Positions 17,952 to 26,654 of a DNA stretch of 64,000 nucleotides are shown one piece after another. Made by a program: the position numbers and the translations under genes. Source of the DNA: Chengkuizengella axinellae. Its GTDB lineage: Bacteria > Bacillota > Bacilli > Paenibacillales > KCTC-33759. A model generated the notes under the pieces. That model worked only from the letters and a program-made list of their open reading frames with translations, searched no databases and was not told where the DNA came from. The DNA lies in the NCBI RefSeq assembly GCF_030730905.1, contig NZ_JAVAMP010000008.1, positions 1 through 64,000 of the forward strand, in the 5' to 3' direction. The stretch's first letter is position 1. Each line of letters opens with the position of its first letter.

Positions 17952-17976
17952 TTACAGACCGACGGTCGGTTTGTAA
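17952..17976. promoter_or_regulatory. TetR operator, 25-bp palindrome
   Basis: Half sites TTACAGACCGAC and GTCGGTTTGTAA flank a central G, with only one mismatch. It is GC-rich against an AT-rich background and lies just upstream of the TetR gene, where it would cover the promoter or leader. Confidence 0.8.
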
Positions 17977-18103
17977 CCTTATCTTACTCTAATTTTTAAA
18001 ATAAGTCAAAAAACCAAAAAAATTTTGATCACAGTTAAGGGAAATGTTGTAAAATAAGAATAGAGAACTAAAATAGTCAATCATTACAAGGAGGAGTCAA
18101 CCT

Positions 18104-18502
18104 ATGGCAGATTCTTTAAGTTTAGATAATACGTTAGTTTCTAATTTAGGTATTGAAATTGTAGAATTATCCGATGAAAAAATTGTGGCCACAATGCCTG
18201 TTGATGAAAGAACACAACAACCTTTTGGGATATTGCATGGAGGTGCATCCGTTGCATTAGCTGAAACAGTAGCGAGTATAGGAACATTTTTTTTAATTGA
18301 TCAAGAAAATGAAAATGCAGTTGGCCTAGAAATTAATGCAAACCATTTACGTGCTGTGAGGAGTGGGAAAGTAAAAGCAATTGGAACTACCTATCATCGT
18401 GGTAGAAATACCATGGTGTGGGATATCAAAATAGTAGATGAGGAAGAAAAATTAGTATGCATTTCAAGATGTACAATGGCAGTTATAAAAAGAAAAAAAT
18501 AA
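18104..18502 (+). CDS. Hotdog-fold thioesterase (PaaI/YuxO-like)
   Basis: A 132-residue hotdog thioesterase. FGILHGGASVALAETVASIG (about residues 43-62) is the conserved HGG segment followed by the catalytic acidic residue in the helix. VRSGKVKAIGTTYHRGRNTMVW is the usual second half. The closest known group is PaaI/YuxO (ComA2), which includes 1,4-dihydroxy-2-naphthoyl-CoA thioesterase of menaquinone synthesis. No men genes are nearby, so the substrate is not settled. The RBS GGAGGAG supports the ATG. It is a single gene. Confidence 0.85.
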   Translation: MADSLSLDNTLVSNLGIEIVELSDEKIVATMPVDERTQQPFGILHGGASVALAETVASIGTFFLIDQENENAVGLEINANHLRAVRSGKVKAIGTTYHRGRNTMVWDIKIVDEEEKLVCISRCTMAVIKRKK

Positions 18503-18518
18503 TGTCAAGTAAAAGAAA

Positions 18519-18556
18519 AAATCCAGTGCCTTCTTTAAGATGGCTCTGGATTTTCA
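18519..18556. terminator. Bidirectional terminator
   Basis: AAAATCCAG-GCC and GGC-CTGGATTTT form a stem between convergent genes, with A/T runs on both sides. Confidence 0.75.
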
Positions 18557-18560
18557 ATCA

Positions 18561-18977
18561 TTATTTTAAATTCTTTACAAATATGATTTCCAATGGTTCA
18601 TTTTCTAGCAATAAACTACCGCTATCTTTATAGTTCAACTTTCTATAAAAATGTTGGGCCTCTTCATTTGCCTGGGTTGAAGTCATAACCAGATTATAAT
18701 TACTTTTTTTCATTTCTTTCTCCCAGAATTCAACTAATTCTTTTCCTATTCCTTGGCCTCTACATGATTCATCTATCCATAACATATTCATAAAAGGTGT
18801 GTTATCCCAAAAGTAGTTATATCTAAGCCAGCCTATTGTTTTATTGTTTTCCATTGCTACAATGATTTCATTCGATTTTATTTTTCTAAGCAACATTTCA
18901 TGTTCTACATGTTTGTCCTTTGTTTTTACATATTCGTAATTATTTTTATTTGCAAATTGAATTGTAATATTCATCAT
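18561..18977 (-). CDS. GNAT family acetyltransferase
   Basis: A 138-residue single-domain GNAT. MNMLWIDESCRGQGIGKELVEFW carries the acetyl-CoA loop RGQGIG, and QANEEAQHFYRKLNYKDSGS is the closing motif. IGWLRYNYFWDNTPF resembles small-molecule acetyltransferases of antibiotic or amine type. RBS AGAGGAG. It is one of several unrelated GNAT genes in this stretch. Confidence 0.85.
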   Translation of the reverse strand: MMNITIQFANKNNYEYVKTKDKHVEHEMLLRKIKSNEIIVAMENNKTIGWLRYNYFWDNTPFMNMLWIDESCRGQGIGKELVEFWEKEMKKSNYNLVMTSTQANEEAQHFYRKLNYKDSGSLLLENEPLEIIFVKNLK

Positions 18978-19129
18978 TATTATTCTCCTCTTTAATTCAT
19001 ATTTAAAAAATAGTTTATAGTAATATTACATGGAGGAGAACGAGAACGTGCTCTATGTTAATTTCCATAAAAAATGAAAAATAATATCATAATCATTACT
19101 CCTTTTTTGGGTAATTTTAAACAACTTGG

Positions 19130-19678
19130 TTATTCATTAAATCTTCCCATCAAAATGGTGTTATAGTATTTACCATCTGAAAGCTTCTTGTCATTTTTCA
19201 ATATACCTTCAGTTTCAAAACCATAACTTTTGTACAGTTGAATCGCTTTATTGTTTTTTTCTAAAACATTCAAAGTTATTTTCTTAATACCAATGGAATC
19301 GGCCCAGCCTATAGATTCTTTTAATAGATTTTTCCCAATCCCATAACCCCAATAATCCTTCAATACACATACCCCAAATTCCACTTTATGAGAAAATCGA
19401 TTTAAATAAGTTCCTTCGCACCTTGAAAATCCGACAATCTTATCATCAACCTCAGCAACTAAGAATAAGTTTCTTTGTTTCTCCAGATCTGTTTTTATGA
19501 TTTGTTCAAATCCTGATATATCTATGAACCCTTCCCCTTTTTCTCTGTCCATATTCTCCGTCTCTCCATCAATTTGCAATCTAACTTGAGACAAATCTTT
19601 TGCATCTTCTTTCACTGCACATCTAATCGTATAATTCAGTCCAGTTACATCAAATTGTTTTTTATTTATTAACATCAT
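19130..19678 (-). CDS. GNAT family acetyltransferase
   Basis: A 182-residue GNAT protein. FGVCVLKDYWGYGIGKNLLKES has the pyrophosphate loop (WGYGIG), followed by ITLNVLEKNNKAIQLYKSYGF and EGILKND. It resembles the YjcF/PhnO-like and RimI-like branch that acts on small amines. The start is ATG (a double ATG) behind GGAG. It lies 46 bp after the phosphotransferase gene on the same strand, so they may be cotranscribed. Confidence 0.85.
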   Translation of the reverse strand: MMLINKKQFDVTGLNYTIRCAVKEDAKDLSQVRLQIDGETENMDREKGEGFIDISGFEQIIKTDLEKQRNLFLVAEVDDKIVGFSRCEGTYLNRFSHKVEFGVCVLKDYWGYGIGKNLLKESIGWADSIGIKKITLNVLEKNNKAIQLYKSYGFETEGILKNDKKLSDGKYYNTILMGRFNE

Positions 19679-19724
19679 ATACTCCGTTCATTTTTCTTAG
19701 TCAGTTTCATTTCATCTCTGTAAG

Positions 19725-20660
19725 TTACATCATTCGTTTTAACGATGTTAAACGATTTTTAACGCTACGTATTAAATGTTCATGATATGAGTTCCAAGGT
19801 CTATCATGGATGATAGAGAGTCTTCTTATCCCAACAAATAATGCCCACAGTTCAATTTCAAGCTCTTCTTCATAAGATAAATTCACTATTTCTTTATACC
19901 CTTCCTTCAAATTTTTAAACTTTGTAGGGTCGTCTCCATCATGTATTTTAAAATGACCTAGATCATATAAAGGACTGCCGCCCATTATCTCTCCAAAATC
20001 AATGATTCCAGTATATTTACCTTTATCCTGATAAATATGAGCGAAATCAAAGTCTCCATGTGTTAAATGTGCACCAACCCTTTTCATAGTTGTTAATCCA
20101 GTTATTAAAAAGTTTTTAATCGCATGTTTTTCATCAACATCAAAATTGTAATCTGAGATATTAAATAAGTCATTTTCTAAATGGCTATTATAAAATTCTT
20201 CAAAAGTTTTTTTCTCACCAACTAAGTTTAACCATCTTTGCCTATCAATCCACCCAAACCCTTCTACTTTAACTTGATTAATGAGTGCTAATTGTTTCCC
20301 AGCTTCAAATAAAACTTGATTTAGTTGATCAGGATAAGAAGAATCAATTAAACTACTTCCAACAATTTCTTCAACAATCATAATAGATAACCCAATTAAT
20401 TTGTTTTTTTGTTCAAAGTGAACAATTTTAGGGACTAGGATTCCTTTACTACGCAATGTTTGATGTACTTTGACTTCAGCAGCAAAACTTACATTTTGTT
20501 CGGGGAGAATGCGAAGATAATAAACTTTGTTTTTAACACGAATGCGATAAACATAAGTAGAAATACCACTTGTTACTATTGTTAGTTCAACTGACTCATT
20601 TAGTTGTTCTTCAGCTAACTTTTTGACGATCTCCATTTTTGGAGCAAGTTTTGTTATCAA
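19725..20660 (-). CDS. APH-type phosphotransferase
   Basis: A 311-residue protein kinase-like phosphotransferase of the aminoglycoside/choline kinase superfamily. The catalytic loop is LTHGDFDFAHIY (near residue 203), and the metal-binding motif is GIIDFGEIMGGSPLYDLGHF (near 222). The N-lobe has YVYRIRVKNKVYYLRIL. It could inactivate an antibiotic or phosphorylate a sugar or amino alcohol; sequence alone does not decide. I chose the TTG at 20660 because AAGGAGA lies 6 nt upstream; a TTG at 20666 is too close to that site. Confidence 0.8.
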   Translation of the reverse strand: MITKLAPKMEIVKKLAEEQLNESVELTIVTSGISTYVYRIRVKNKVYYLRILPEQNVSFAAEVKVHQTLRSKGILVPKIVHFEQKNKLIGLSIMIVEEIVGSSLIDSSYPDQLNQVLFEAGKQLALINQVKVEGFGWIDRQRWLNLVGEKKTFEEFYNSHLENDLFNISDYNFDVDEKHAIKNFLITGLTTMKRVGAHLTHGDFDFAHIYQDKGKYTGIIDFGEIMGGSPLYDLGHFKIHDGDDPTKFKNLKEGYKEIVNLSYEEELEIELWALFVGIRRLSIIHDRPWNSYHEHLIRSVKNRLTSLKRMM

Positions 20661-20699
20661 ATTCAATCTCCTTACACATTTTCTCGAAAGTTAAGTAAT

Positions 20700-20801
20700 A
20701 CAGGACAAACACTCAGTCACAAATTTACTTTAACTTATAAATCATAAGAATATAATGGGTTTTTTCAATTAAACAATATGTGACTGGTTTGTATGTCCTG
20801 T
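20700..20801. repeat. 102-bp inverted-repeat element, intergenic
   Basis: The ends ACAGGACA...CAGTCACA (20700-20721) and TGTGACTG...TGTCCTGT (20779-20801) are inverted copies with a looser middle. They enclose ~57 AT-rich nt. There is no T run on the minus strand after it, so it is not a simple terminator. It could be a miniature transposable element relic or a structured leader of the phosphotransferase mRNA. Confidence 0.5.
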
Positions 20802-20817
20802 GAAATGCTTCTACATC

Positions 20818-21195
20818 TTATCCAGTGCAAATCATAATCACATGACTATCTGGATCAGCAATATTAAAACAAGAAAAATCATCAAAATAAACAATATCTG
20901 ATTGAATTGAATAATTTAATTTCTTTACAAACAAATACGATTCTTGAATGTCATTTGTATGCAGGTTGAATAAAGGGTACATACTAGGATGTATTTCTTT
21001 AAGTTCATCCTCAGGACCAGCATCTAAAGTTAATCCGGTTACTCCCTCTATATTTAGGTTATAAACTGGCAAGGAAATTTGTTCCTCATTAAACTCTTGG
21101 TCAAGTAATTGGCAATACCATTTCACTGACCTTACTAAATCAGTAACATGAATAAACACAGTGCTCATTTGATTATGAATTGGACTTTTCATCAT
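20818..21195 (-). CDS. VOC family (glyoxalase/bleomycin-resistance-like) protein
   Basis: A ~125-residue single VOC protein with the paired beta-alpha-beta-beta-beta modules. TVFIHVTDLVRSVKWYCQLLD is the first, and FNLHTNDIQESYLFVKKLNY...FNIADPDSHVIMIC the second. Such proteins bind metals or sequester drugs; the substrate is unknown. The ATG at 21195 lies 5 nt after GGAGTGAAT; the next codon is also ATG. It is a single gene followed by the inverted-repeat element. Confidence 0.8.
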   Translation of the reverse strand: MMKSPIHNQMSTVFIHVTDLVRSVKWYCQLLDQEFNEEQISLPVYNLNIEGVTGLTLDAGPEDELKEIHPSMYPLFNLHTNDIQESYLFVKKLNYSIQSDIVYFDDFSCFNIADPDSHVIMICTG

Positions 21196-21321
21196 ATTCA
21201 CTCCATTTCTTTTTAACAATCAACTATATAAACGAAAAAAATGGAGAGAATTATACTTTTAATTTAAAAAAATAATAAAAATAAATCAAAATATTAGATT
21301 TATCATTTTAAGTCAAAAATA

Positions 21322-22290
21322 TCAATAAATATGGTAGAAATATATTGCATTTAATTGAACATCTAGTTCTTTTGCAGCTGCGTTCATCAAATCCCATGAA
21401 AAACAATAAAATTTCCAATGTGTAATTTTGTCTTCTTCAAATTCTATGTAATGAATATTATTTAAGTAGGAACCATCTTCTTTTAATTCATATTCTGCCA
21501 CTACTGGCATACCCCAAAGCATTTTATATTCAGCAAAAATTTGGCCTTGCTGTAACACAACTTCATGCCAATCTTTAAGAGAGTTCTTCTCTGTTTCGCC
21601 TTTACCAAATTCGATCCCTGCATGTGTAATTTCTGTTACCACATGATCATCTAATAGAGTTGCAATAAGTTTAGGATCTTTTTTAGAAAATCCTTCTAAA
21701 AGAAGTTTCATTGATTTGTTATAGTGAATAATAGATTCACTGCTCGATTTCATTTTTTCTTTTTTATGATCATTTTGTTGAATTTCTTGCAATAACTTCC
21801 TAGCTCGATTTACATTTGCATAAACAGCACCTTGATTCGTCCCAATAATCTCTGCGGCTTCACTAGCTTTAAATAAGAATACGTCTACTAAAATAAGACT
21901 TACAAATTGTTTAGGTGACAACACTCTCAATATAAAATCTAAGTTCTCCAATCTATGATATACAGGATCAATGGATGAATCTTGTATCCAATCAATTTCA
22001 TAGCCTTCATTCATGGTCATTTTTTTCTTTCGGTATTGATCTATCCAATGATTTGTAGCAACTCTGAATAAATAAGACTTTATATTCATTTGTTGATGTA
22101 CTTTAGGTAGCATGGAAAGAGACTTTAATAATGTTTCCTGCACTAGATCCTCCGCATCCCAAGGAGATCCCGTAAGTTTATAACAATACTTCCAGAGCGC
22201 AGATCTAAAAGGTTCAATTTCCTTCTTAAATTCGCCCTCAATTTTTTTAACTTTTTCACTGAATGCACGCAACGAATTAACTTCTTTCAT
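21322..22290 (-). CDS. ECF sigma factor with C-terminal SnoaL-like domain
   Basis: A 322-residue sigma-70 family protein. Region 2 is KYCYKLTGSPWDAEDLVQETL (~35-55) through FRVATNHWIDQYRKKK. Region 4 is SEAAEIIGTNQGAVYANVNRARKLL (~150-175). Residues ~190-322 form a SnoaL/NTF2-like domain (SMKLLLEGFSKKDPKLIATLL...HYIEFEEDKITHWKFYCF). That build is seen in ECF41/ECF56-like sigma factors, where the extra domain controls activity. No anti-sigma gene adjoins. Its target promoters are unknown. RBS GAAGGTGAT. Confidence 0.85.
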   Translation of the reverse strand: MKEVNSLRAFSEKVKKIEGEFKKEIEPFRSALWKYCYKLTGSPWDAEDLVQETLLKSLSMLPKVHQQMNIKSYLFRVATNHWIDQYRKKKMTMNEGYEIDWIQDSSIDPVYHRLENLDFILRVLSPKQFVSLILVDVFLFKASEAAEIIGTNQGAVYANVNRARKLLQEIQQNDHKKEKMKSSSESIIHYNKSMKLLLEGFSKKDPKLIATLLDDHVVTEITHAGIEFGKGETEKNSLKDWHEVVLQQGQIFAEYKMLWGMPVVAEYELKEDGSYLNNIHYIEFEEDKITHWKFYCFSWDLMNAAAKELDVQLNAIYFYHIY

Positions 22291-22495
22291 ATAAAATCAC
22301 CTTCACAGAAATATCGTCCTAACATCTTATCTGATCATATCAATTTTGAATGCAACCGAAATGGTTTCCTTAATTATCCATGCATTTTATATTATCATAA
22401 AATAAACACATAAAAACCAACAAAGATGAAAAAGAGATATTTAAAAATTCAAATTCTGATAGTCTGAACAAGTATGATATAACGATTTGAGCATC

Positions 22496-23077
22496 TTAAT
22501 GCCCATAAAATTCCAACATAGATTTCATGTAATGATGGTAACTATCATTGGAAAACTTATAAACTTGATGTTTACCATTCGGGGTTAATTGAATGTATTC
22601 TTGAAATTCACCTTCTGTATAGTTAGCAATAGCTTTTCTCCAAGATTGCATGTCTGAGAGTTTTAGATTGGTTGTATGAAATTCCCAATTTCCATGAAAA
22701 CAATCAAATAGTTGAACTGCTGCCCTTTCTATAATCATATTTGCATGAAAAAGTGGAGACAAATAAAGCCCATGAAGTATATAGTCATTCTCTCCACATT
22801 TGTATGGACTAGATTCTATGACAGCAAAACCTGCGATTATAGAATCTACAGTAATCATATATGGATGCAAATGATCTTGGTTATCGCCAAAGAGGTCAGT
22901 TAATGAATTTTCTGTATTAGTTGATCGTTTAAATTTAGAAGTGACTTCTTGGAACGGAAACTTCTCAGTTGAACCATAAGCAAGCGGAAGAGTTTGATTT
23001 TCCAACTGTGAAAGGTTTATCCACGACTGAATGCTCTTTATTTCTTCCGTTATCACTGATTTTATTTCTACTTTCAT
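22496..23077 (-). CDS. Putative acetyltransferase-like protein
   Basis: A 193-residue protein of uncertain family. LHPYMITVDSIIAGFAVIESSPYKC and DYILHGLYLSPLFHANMIIERAAVQLF look like the central strands and acetyl-CoA helix of a GNAT fold, but without a clear Q/R-x-x-G-x-G loop. WEFHTTNLKLSDMQSWRKAI may be the last strand and helix. I chose the ATG at 23077, preceded by AGGTGAGGAAA; the frame can be read from a GTG at 23086, but that GTG lies in the ribosome binding site. It lies 38 bp after the DUF4173 gene. Confidence 0.5.
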   Translation of the reverse strand: MKVEIKSVITEEIKSIQSWINLSQLENQTLPLAYGSTEKFPFQEVTSKFKRSTNTENSLTDLFGDNQDHLHPYMITVDSIIAGFAVIESSPYKCGENDYILHGLYLSPLFHANMIIERAAVQLFDCFHGNWEFHTTNLKLSDMQSWRKAIANYTEGEFQEYIQLTPNGKHQVYKFSNDSYHHYMKSMLEFYGH

Positions 23078-23115
23078 TTTCCTCACCTAATTCCATATGT
23101 TTTGTGCATTTATAG

Positions 23116-24588
23116 TCAATCTAAGTTAAGACTTTTCAAACGCTCCTCCGTTGAATATTTTGTAAAATTGAAGGATTGCCAAGAGGTTTCTTTTTCAGAT
23201 AATTCATTTTTTCTGTTTAATAAAACTTCCCTGATTTCTAATTCGTTGTCATCTGGATTTTTCTCAAATATATCAATTAAGGCTTTTATCCCAGGATCTG
23301 ATTGGCTCATGTAATAAACGTCTATTATTCCAGTTTGCTCAAACCTCTTTATGTTTTCATTGACAATGATTTGATCAATATTCATTACATTTAAAACGGT
23401 GTAGTACAGCAATGCAGAAATAAAATAAAAGTGTCTTAAGGTTAATCTGTCAATCCAAACCTTAACTAAAGTATAAGCAAAAACAATACCAAGAAAGATC
23501 ATAAAGGAATGAGGTAAAATCCTTAACAATGTATATCCATAAAACTCTTCATACAAATTCATACGAAGAAAAGCTGAAACAAGCATGATACCACTCGCAA
23601 TGATGAGAATGGACAATAAAATCTGTATAAATTGTTTCATTCTTTTAGAGTCAACCTTCGTAAAAGCCAGAACGCCACTTAATACCGATAAATTGATTAA
23701 TGATACGAGTAACAATTCAAAAAATCCACGTCGTGCATATTCAGCATAAGTATATCCGGAGTGAAGACTATCACTAAAGAAATACTGAAATTGTACAGAC
23801 ACAAACAATACATACACAATATCTAAAACTACCAAAAATGTTGCAATAATGATACTGTCCAATGTAAGCAACTTTTTCTCTTCAGTTGAAGGAGTGGATG
23901 GTTCATTAGATTTAGATTTTCTAAGACTTCCGATAAAGCCAAAAACGACTAAGGAATATACGATCACAACAAAGGTACGTAAAATCCATTCTGTCATAGG
24001 AACATTTATCATCAGATTAGGTAAAGTATTTATTAAATGACTAAACCTCTGATCAGCCGATGACAATAAGCTGATGACGATCACTAATACAGGGGACGAA
24101 ATCAATAAACCCAATCCTATTTTTTTAAACATCTGAATCTTGCCTTCATCCATATTGGTCAACATAGAATTCTTTCCTACTTTGAAAAATTGACCCAGGA
24201 ATGAAAAAGAATCAGCAATACTTTTAAATATTAAATATAAAAAACTAATACGATACCATTGTATTTTATTTTCGTTTGTAATGAGTACGATGTGAATGAT
24301 CATTAAACATGGAATGACAATCCCATTCACCACGTAAAAGAATGGACTTGAGAATAGTAAATAACTTAAGGCCAATAACCAAATACAGATTAAGATTAGG
24401 AACCCTAAACGATGATTGGTTAGAGAAAATTTACGAAAACGCCAATAGTATAACCAATAAAATGCAACAACATAAAGGATGTAGGACACTCCTACTGTCC
24501 CATGAAAAAAACTAAGTTCAAATAATACACCTAAAAGTAAACATGCAACCAGCAATCTTATATCAGACCTTGGTATTTGTGAACTCAT
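23116..24588 (-). CDS. DUF4173/DUF4153-type multipass membrane protein
   Basis: A 490-residue integral membrane protein with about ten to eleven hydrophobic helices and a soluble C-terminal tail (~430-490). IPRSDIRLLVACLLLGVLFE and YTYAEYARRGFFELL are typical of the DUF4173 family. It is the last gene of a PadR-HAAS-DUF4173 set, so it is probably controlled by the PadR protein and works in the envelope. The start at 24588 follows GGAGGTCGCGTTTT; a longer frame overlaps the previous gene and has no RBS. Confidence 0.7.
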   Translation of the reverse strand: MSSQIPRSDIRLLVACLLLGVLFELSFFHGTVGVSYILYVVAFYWLYYWRFRKFSLTNHRLGFLILICIWLLALSYLLFSSPFFYVVNGIVIPCLMIIHIVLITNENKIQWYRISFLYLIFKSIADSFSFLGQFFKVGKNSMLTNMDEGKIQMFKKIGLGLLISSPVLVIVISLLSSADQRFSHLINTLPNLMINVPMTEWILRTFVVIVYSLVVFGFIGSLRKSKSNEPSTPSTEEKKLLTLDSIIIATFLVVLDIVYVLFVSVQFQYFFSDSLHSGYTYAEYARRGFFELLLVSLINLSVLSGVLAFTKVDSKRMKQFIQILLSILIIASGIMLVSAFLRMNLYEEFYGYTLLRILPHSFMIFLGIVFAYTLVKVWIDRLTLRHFYFISALLYYTVLNVMNIDQIIVNENIKRFEQTGIIDVYYMSQSDPGIKALIDIFEKNPDDNELEIREVLLNRKNELSEKETSWQSFNFTKYSTEERLKSLNLD

Positions 24589-24650
24589 AAAACGCGACCT
24601 CCATTTTGAAATAAAAATATGTAGATATTCTATGTATATAGTTAAAAAAA

Positions 24651-25298
24651 TTACACCGACTTCTTTTTCCCCCACCTAAAACCCAAATAACTAATCGGAT
24701 AGAGAAGAACTGTAGATGTGATGCAAAGCCATATAAATGATCTTGTAAGTAAGGGTTCGAACCAATCATATGGAATGATTTTAAATAAAACTAAAATCAA
24801 CAGCATTAAATTAGGAATAATAGCAACGGTGAACGTTTTCTTCATTAATTTTTCCCCATTTGCTCCAAAACCCTTTCCAATTTCGTATCCAAGCAAGCCC
24901 CAAAAGAACATGTATAAAAACATGAGTAAGGTTGGTATTGAAGTTAGATAACGCCAAAGTTCAGTAAACCACTGCAATCCGAGTGTAAAATGCAATAAAG
25001 TCAGCAACCCACCAAAGAAAAAGAACAATAGATTTACAAAAAGAAAATAAAGTAGTGTTTTATTTTGTGAAACAGACAACTCTTCTTGCCAGATTCTAGC
25101 TACGCCTTTTGGCGTTCCTAATCGGTGCGTAATATAAAACATCCATTCTTGTTCTGTCTCAATATTTACATCACATTCATTCACTAGTTCTGAAATATGC
25201 TGGTCATAATCAAGTAGAATTTCTTCTTTCTCTGAATGTTTGTTTAATTCATCCCTTAATTGCTCCAAGTATTGTTCTTTTACTTTATGATATGTCAT
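24651..25298 (-). CDS. HAAS-domain membrane protein
   Basis: A 215-residue protein. The N-terminal HAAS helical domain ([20 protein letters not shown]...[12 protein letters not shown]...[14 protein letters not shown]) is followed by four membrane helices (~80-210). Such proteins are usually encoded right after a PadR repressor and are thought to sense or relay envelope signals. The start overlaps the PadR stop by 4 nt, which points to translational coupling. Function unknown beyond this. Confidence 0.8.
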   Translation of the reverse strand: MTYHKVKEQYLEQLRDELNKHSEKEEILLDYDQHISELVNECDVNIETEQEWMFYITHRLGTPKGVARIWQEELSVSQNKTLLYFLFVNLLFFFFGGLLTLLHFTLGLQWFTELWRYLTSIPTLLMFLYMFFWGLLGYEIGKGFGANGEKLMKKTFTVAIIPNLMLLILVLFKIIPYDWFEPLLTRSFIWLCITSTVLLYPISYLGFRWGKKKSV

Positions 25299-25627
25299 GT
25301 CTTGTTCTCTCTTAATACTTTATTCATTACACTGACAAATTTCTGCCATTCTGAAGTTTTTTCCGTTAACATCTCCCTGCCTGCTTCAGTAATTTTATAA
25401 TACTTGCGAGCGGGTCCCTTTTCTTGCTCTTGCCAATAACACTCGATATATGCTTGTTTCTCCAGTTTATGCAGAGCTGGGTAAAGTGTGCCTTCCTTCA
25501 CTTGCAGCAGCTGTTCACTTCGTCTCCCAAATTCTTTCGAAAGTTCATACCCATACATATCTCTTTCATTTAACAGCTGTAAAACAACTAATGAGGTGCT
25601 CCCCTTCACTAACTCTCTGTTGAACAT
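25295..25627 (-). CDS. PadR family transcriptional regulator
   Basis: A 110-residue winged-helix repressor. [21 protein letters not shown] is helix 1-2, and [22 protein letters not shown] is the recognition helix and wing start. [17 protein letters not shown] is the wing. A short C-terminal helix would dimerise. It heads the operon with the HAAS and DUF4173 genes and probably represses it. I chose the ATG at 25627, behind AGGTGATGAAA. Confidence 0.9.
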   Translation of the reverse strand: MFNRELVKGSTSLVVLQLLNERDMYGYELSKEFGRRSEQLLQVKEGTLYPALHKLEKQAYIECYWQEQEKGPARKYYKITEAGREMLTEKTSEWQKFVSVMNKVLRENKT

Positions 25628-25684
25628 TTTCATCACCTACCTAGAAATCTTATGTATGTAGAATATCATAGCATCAAACTTATT

Positions 25685-26155
25685 TCAATCCCTTATCACT
25701 ATATGCTCAGTATTTGAAGGCATATCATTTAACCTGCTTTTTATAAACTCTGGGCGAATATCCATACTTTTCACTTGATTCAAAGGAATCCATTGGAACA
25801 TAAAAGCTTTGTTCTCTTCATCAAAAAAAGGTTCGTTTCCTTTTTCAGGGTATAGTGAATCTGAAAAAGTCCCGTTATAAATAAAACAAATTTCATGGAA
25901 ATTCTGCTCATTGTATGTGAAAAAGTTTTCTACAATCCAGATCATACGATCTATTTCCACTTCTTTTCCTAGTTCCTCATTTAGTTCTCTTTCTAAGGCT
26001 TCTTCTCCCGTTTCCATCATACTAACACGTCCACCTGGTATAAACCAATGATCTTCATTTTTCGCTTTTGTTAGTAAAATATGATCTGATTCAATACATA
26101 CAGCTGCTGCCCTAAAATTGAATTTGTTCATTTGATTGGTGAAAACGATGTCCAT
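25685..26155 (-). CDS. NUDIX hydrolase
   Basis: A 156-residue NUDIX protein. The Nudix box runs from G44-R-V-S-M-M-E through EALERELNEELGKEV with all metal-binding Glu present (G-x5-E-x7-R-E-x2-E-E-x-G). The preceding HWFIPGG segment is also typical. It probably cleaves a nucleoside diphosphate derivative, but the substrate is unknown. RBS AAAGGGG. Confidence 0.9.
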   Translation of the reverse strand: MDIVFTNQMNKFNFRAAAVCIESDHILLTKAKNEDHWFIPGGRVSMMETGEEALERELNEELGKEVEIDRMIWIVENFFTYNEQNFHEICFIYNGTFSDSLYPEKGNEPFFDEENKAFMFQWIPLNQVKSMDIRPEFIKSRLNDMPSNTEHIVIRD

Positions 26156-26248
26156 AACAGATCCCCTTTTGTCATTCGTTTCTAACTAACAATAATTCAA
26201 GAGTAATGACCCCTATCCAAATTTCATTGTGTTTTTTTCTAATATAAT

Positions 26249-26545
26249 TTAAGTAAAGTGTGAATACTCTTCGTCAAACTCTTCGGCAGATTTAAAATCT
26301 AATCCTGTTAGACCTCCAGCATTCCATGTTGTAAGACGGAGCGTGATTAATTTATAATCGATAGAAATAAAAGGATGATGATTCATTTCCTCAGCAATTT
26401 GAGCTGCTCGATTTACAAATTCAATCCCATCTAGATATTTAGAAAAGCGATACTTTTTCACAATCCATTTTTGATCTTCCCGTTTCCATCCTGTTAATGT
26501 AGTTAAGTTTTTTTCTATTTCCTCATCCACCAATTTTTGATTCAT
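26249..26545 (-). CDS. Pterin-4a-carbinolamine dehydratase
   Basis: A 98-residue protein with the PCD/DCoH active-site motif: EEMNHHPFISIDYKLITLRL, then TWNAGGLTGLD. The usual second His is replaced by Trp, which the family pattern allows (H or W). It would dehydrate 4a-hydroxytetrahydropterin, formed by pterin-dependent hydroxylases, or aid molybdopterin or pterin handling. No phenylalanine hydroxylase gene is in this window. RBS AAGGAGG. Confidence 0.85.
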   Translation of the reverse strand: MNQKLVDEEIEKNLTTLTGWKREDQKWIVKKYRFSKYLDGIEFVNRAAQIAEEMNHHPFISIDYKLITLRLTTWNAGGLTGLDFKSAEEFDEEYSHFT

Positions 26546-26616
26546 AGAAAATCCTCCTTTTGAATAACAAGAGTATTATAACAATCTTAGAATATCATTT
26601 TATGAGAATTTCTTCC

Positions 26617-26646
26617 ATAAAAAAAGCCTTTCGATGAAGGCTCTTT
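26617..26646 (-). terminator. Terminator of the phosphonate operon
   Basis: AGCCTTCATCGAAAGGCT on the minus strand forms a short GC-containing stem followed by TTTTTTT. It starts within ten nt of the stop of the second ATP-grasp gene. Confidence 0.85.
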
Positions 26647-26654
26647 CTAATTAA

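Noticed and set aside
23102-25298. Extra frames in the DUF4173/HAAS region (for example 24563-24769 minus)
   Set aside because: Overlapping wrong-frame readings of membrane protein genes; low-complexity hydrophobic codons give such frames by chance.
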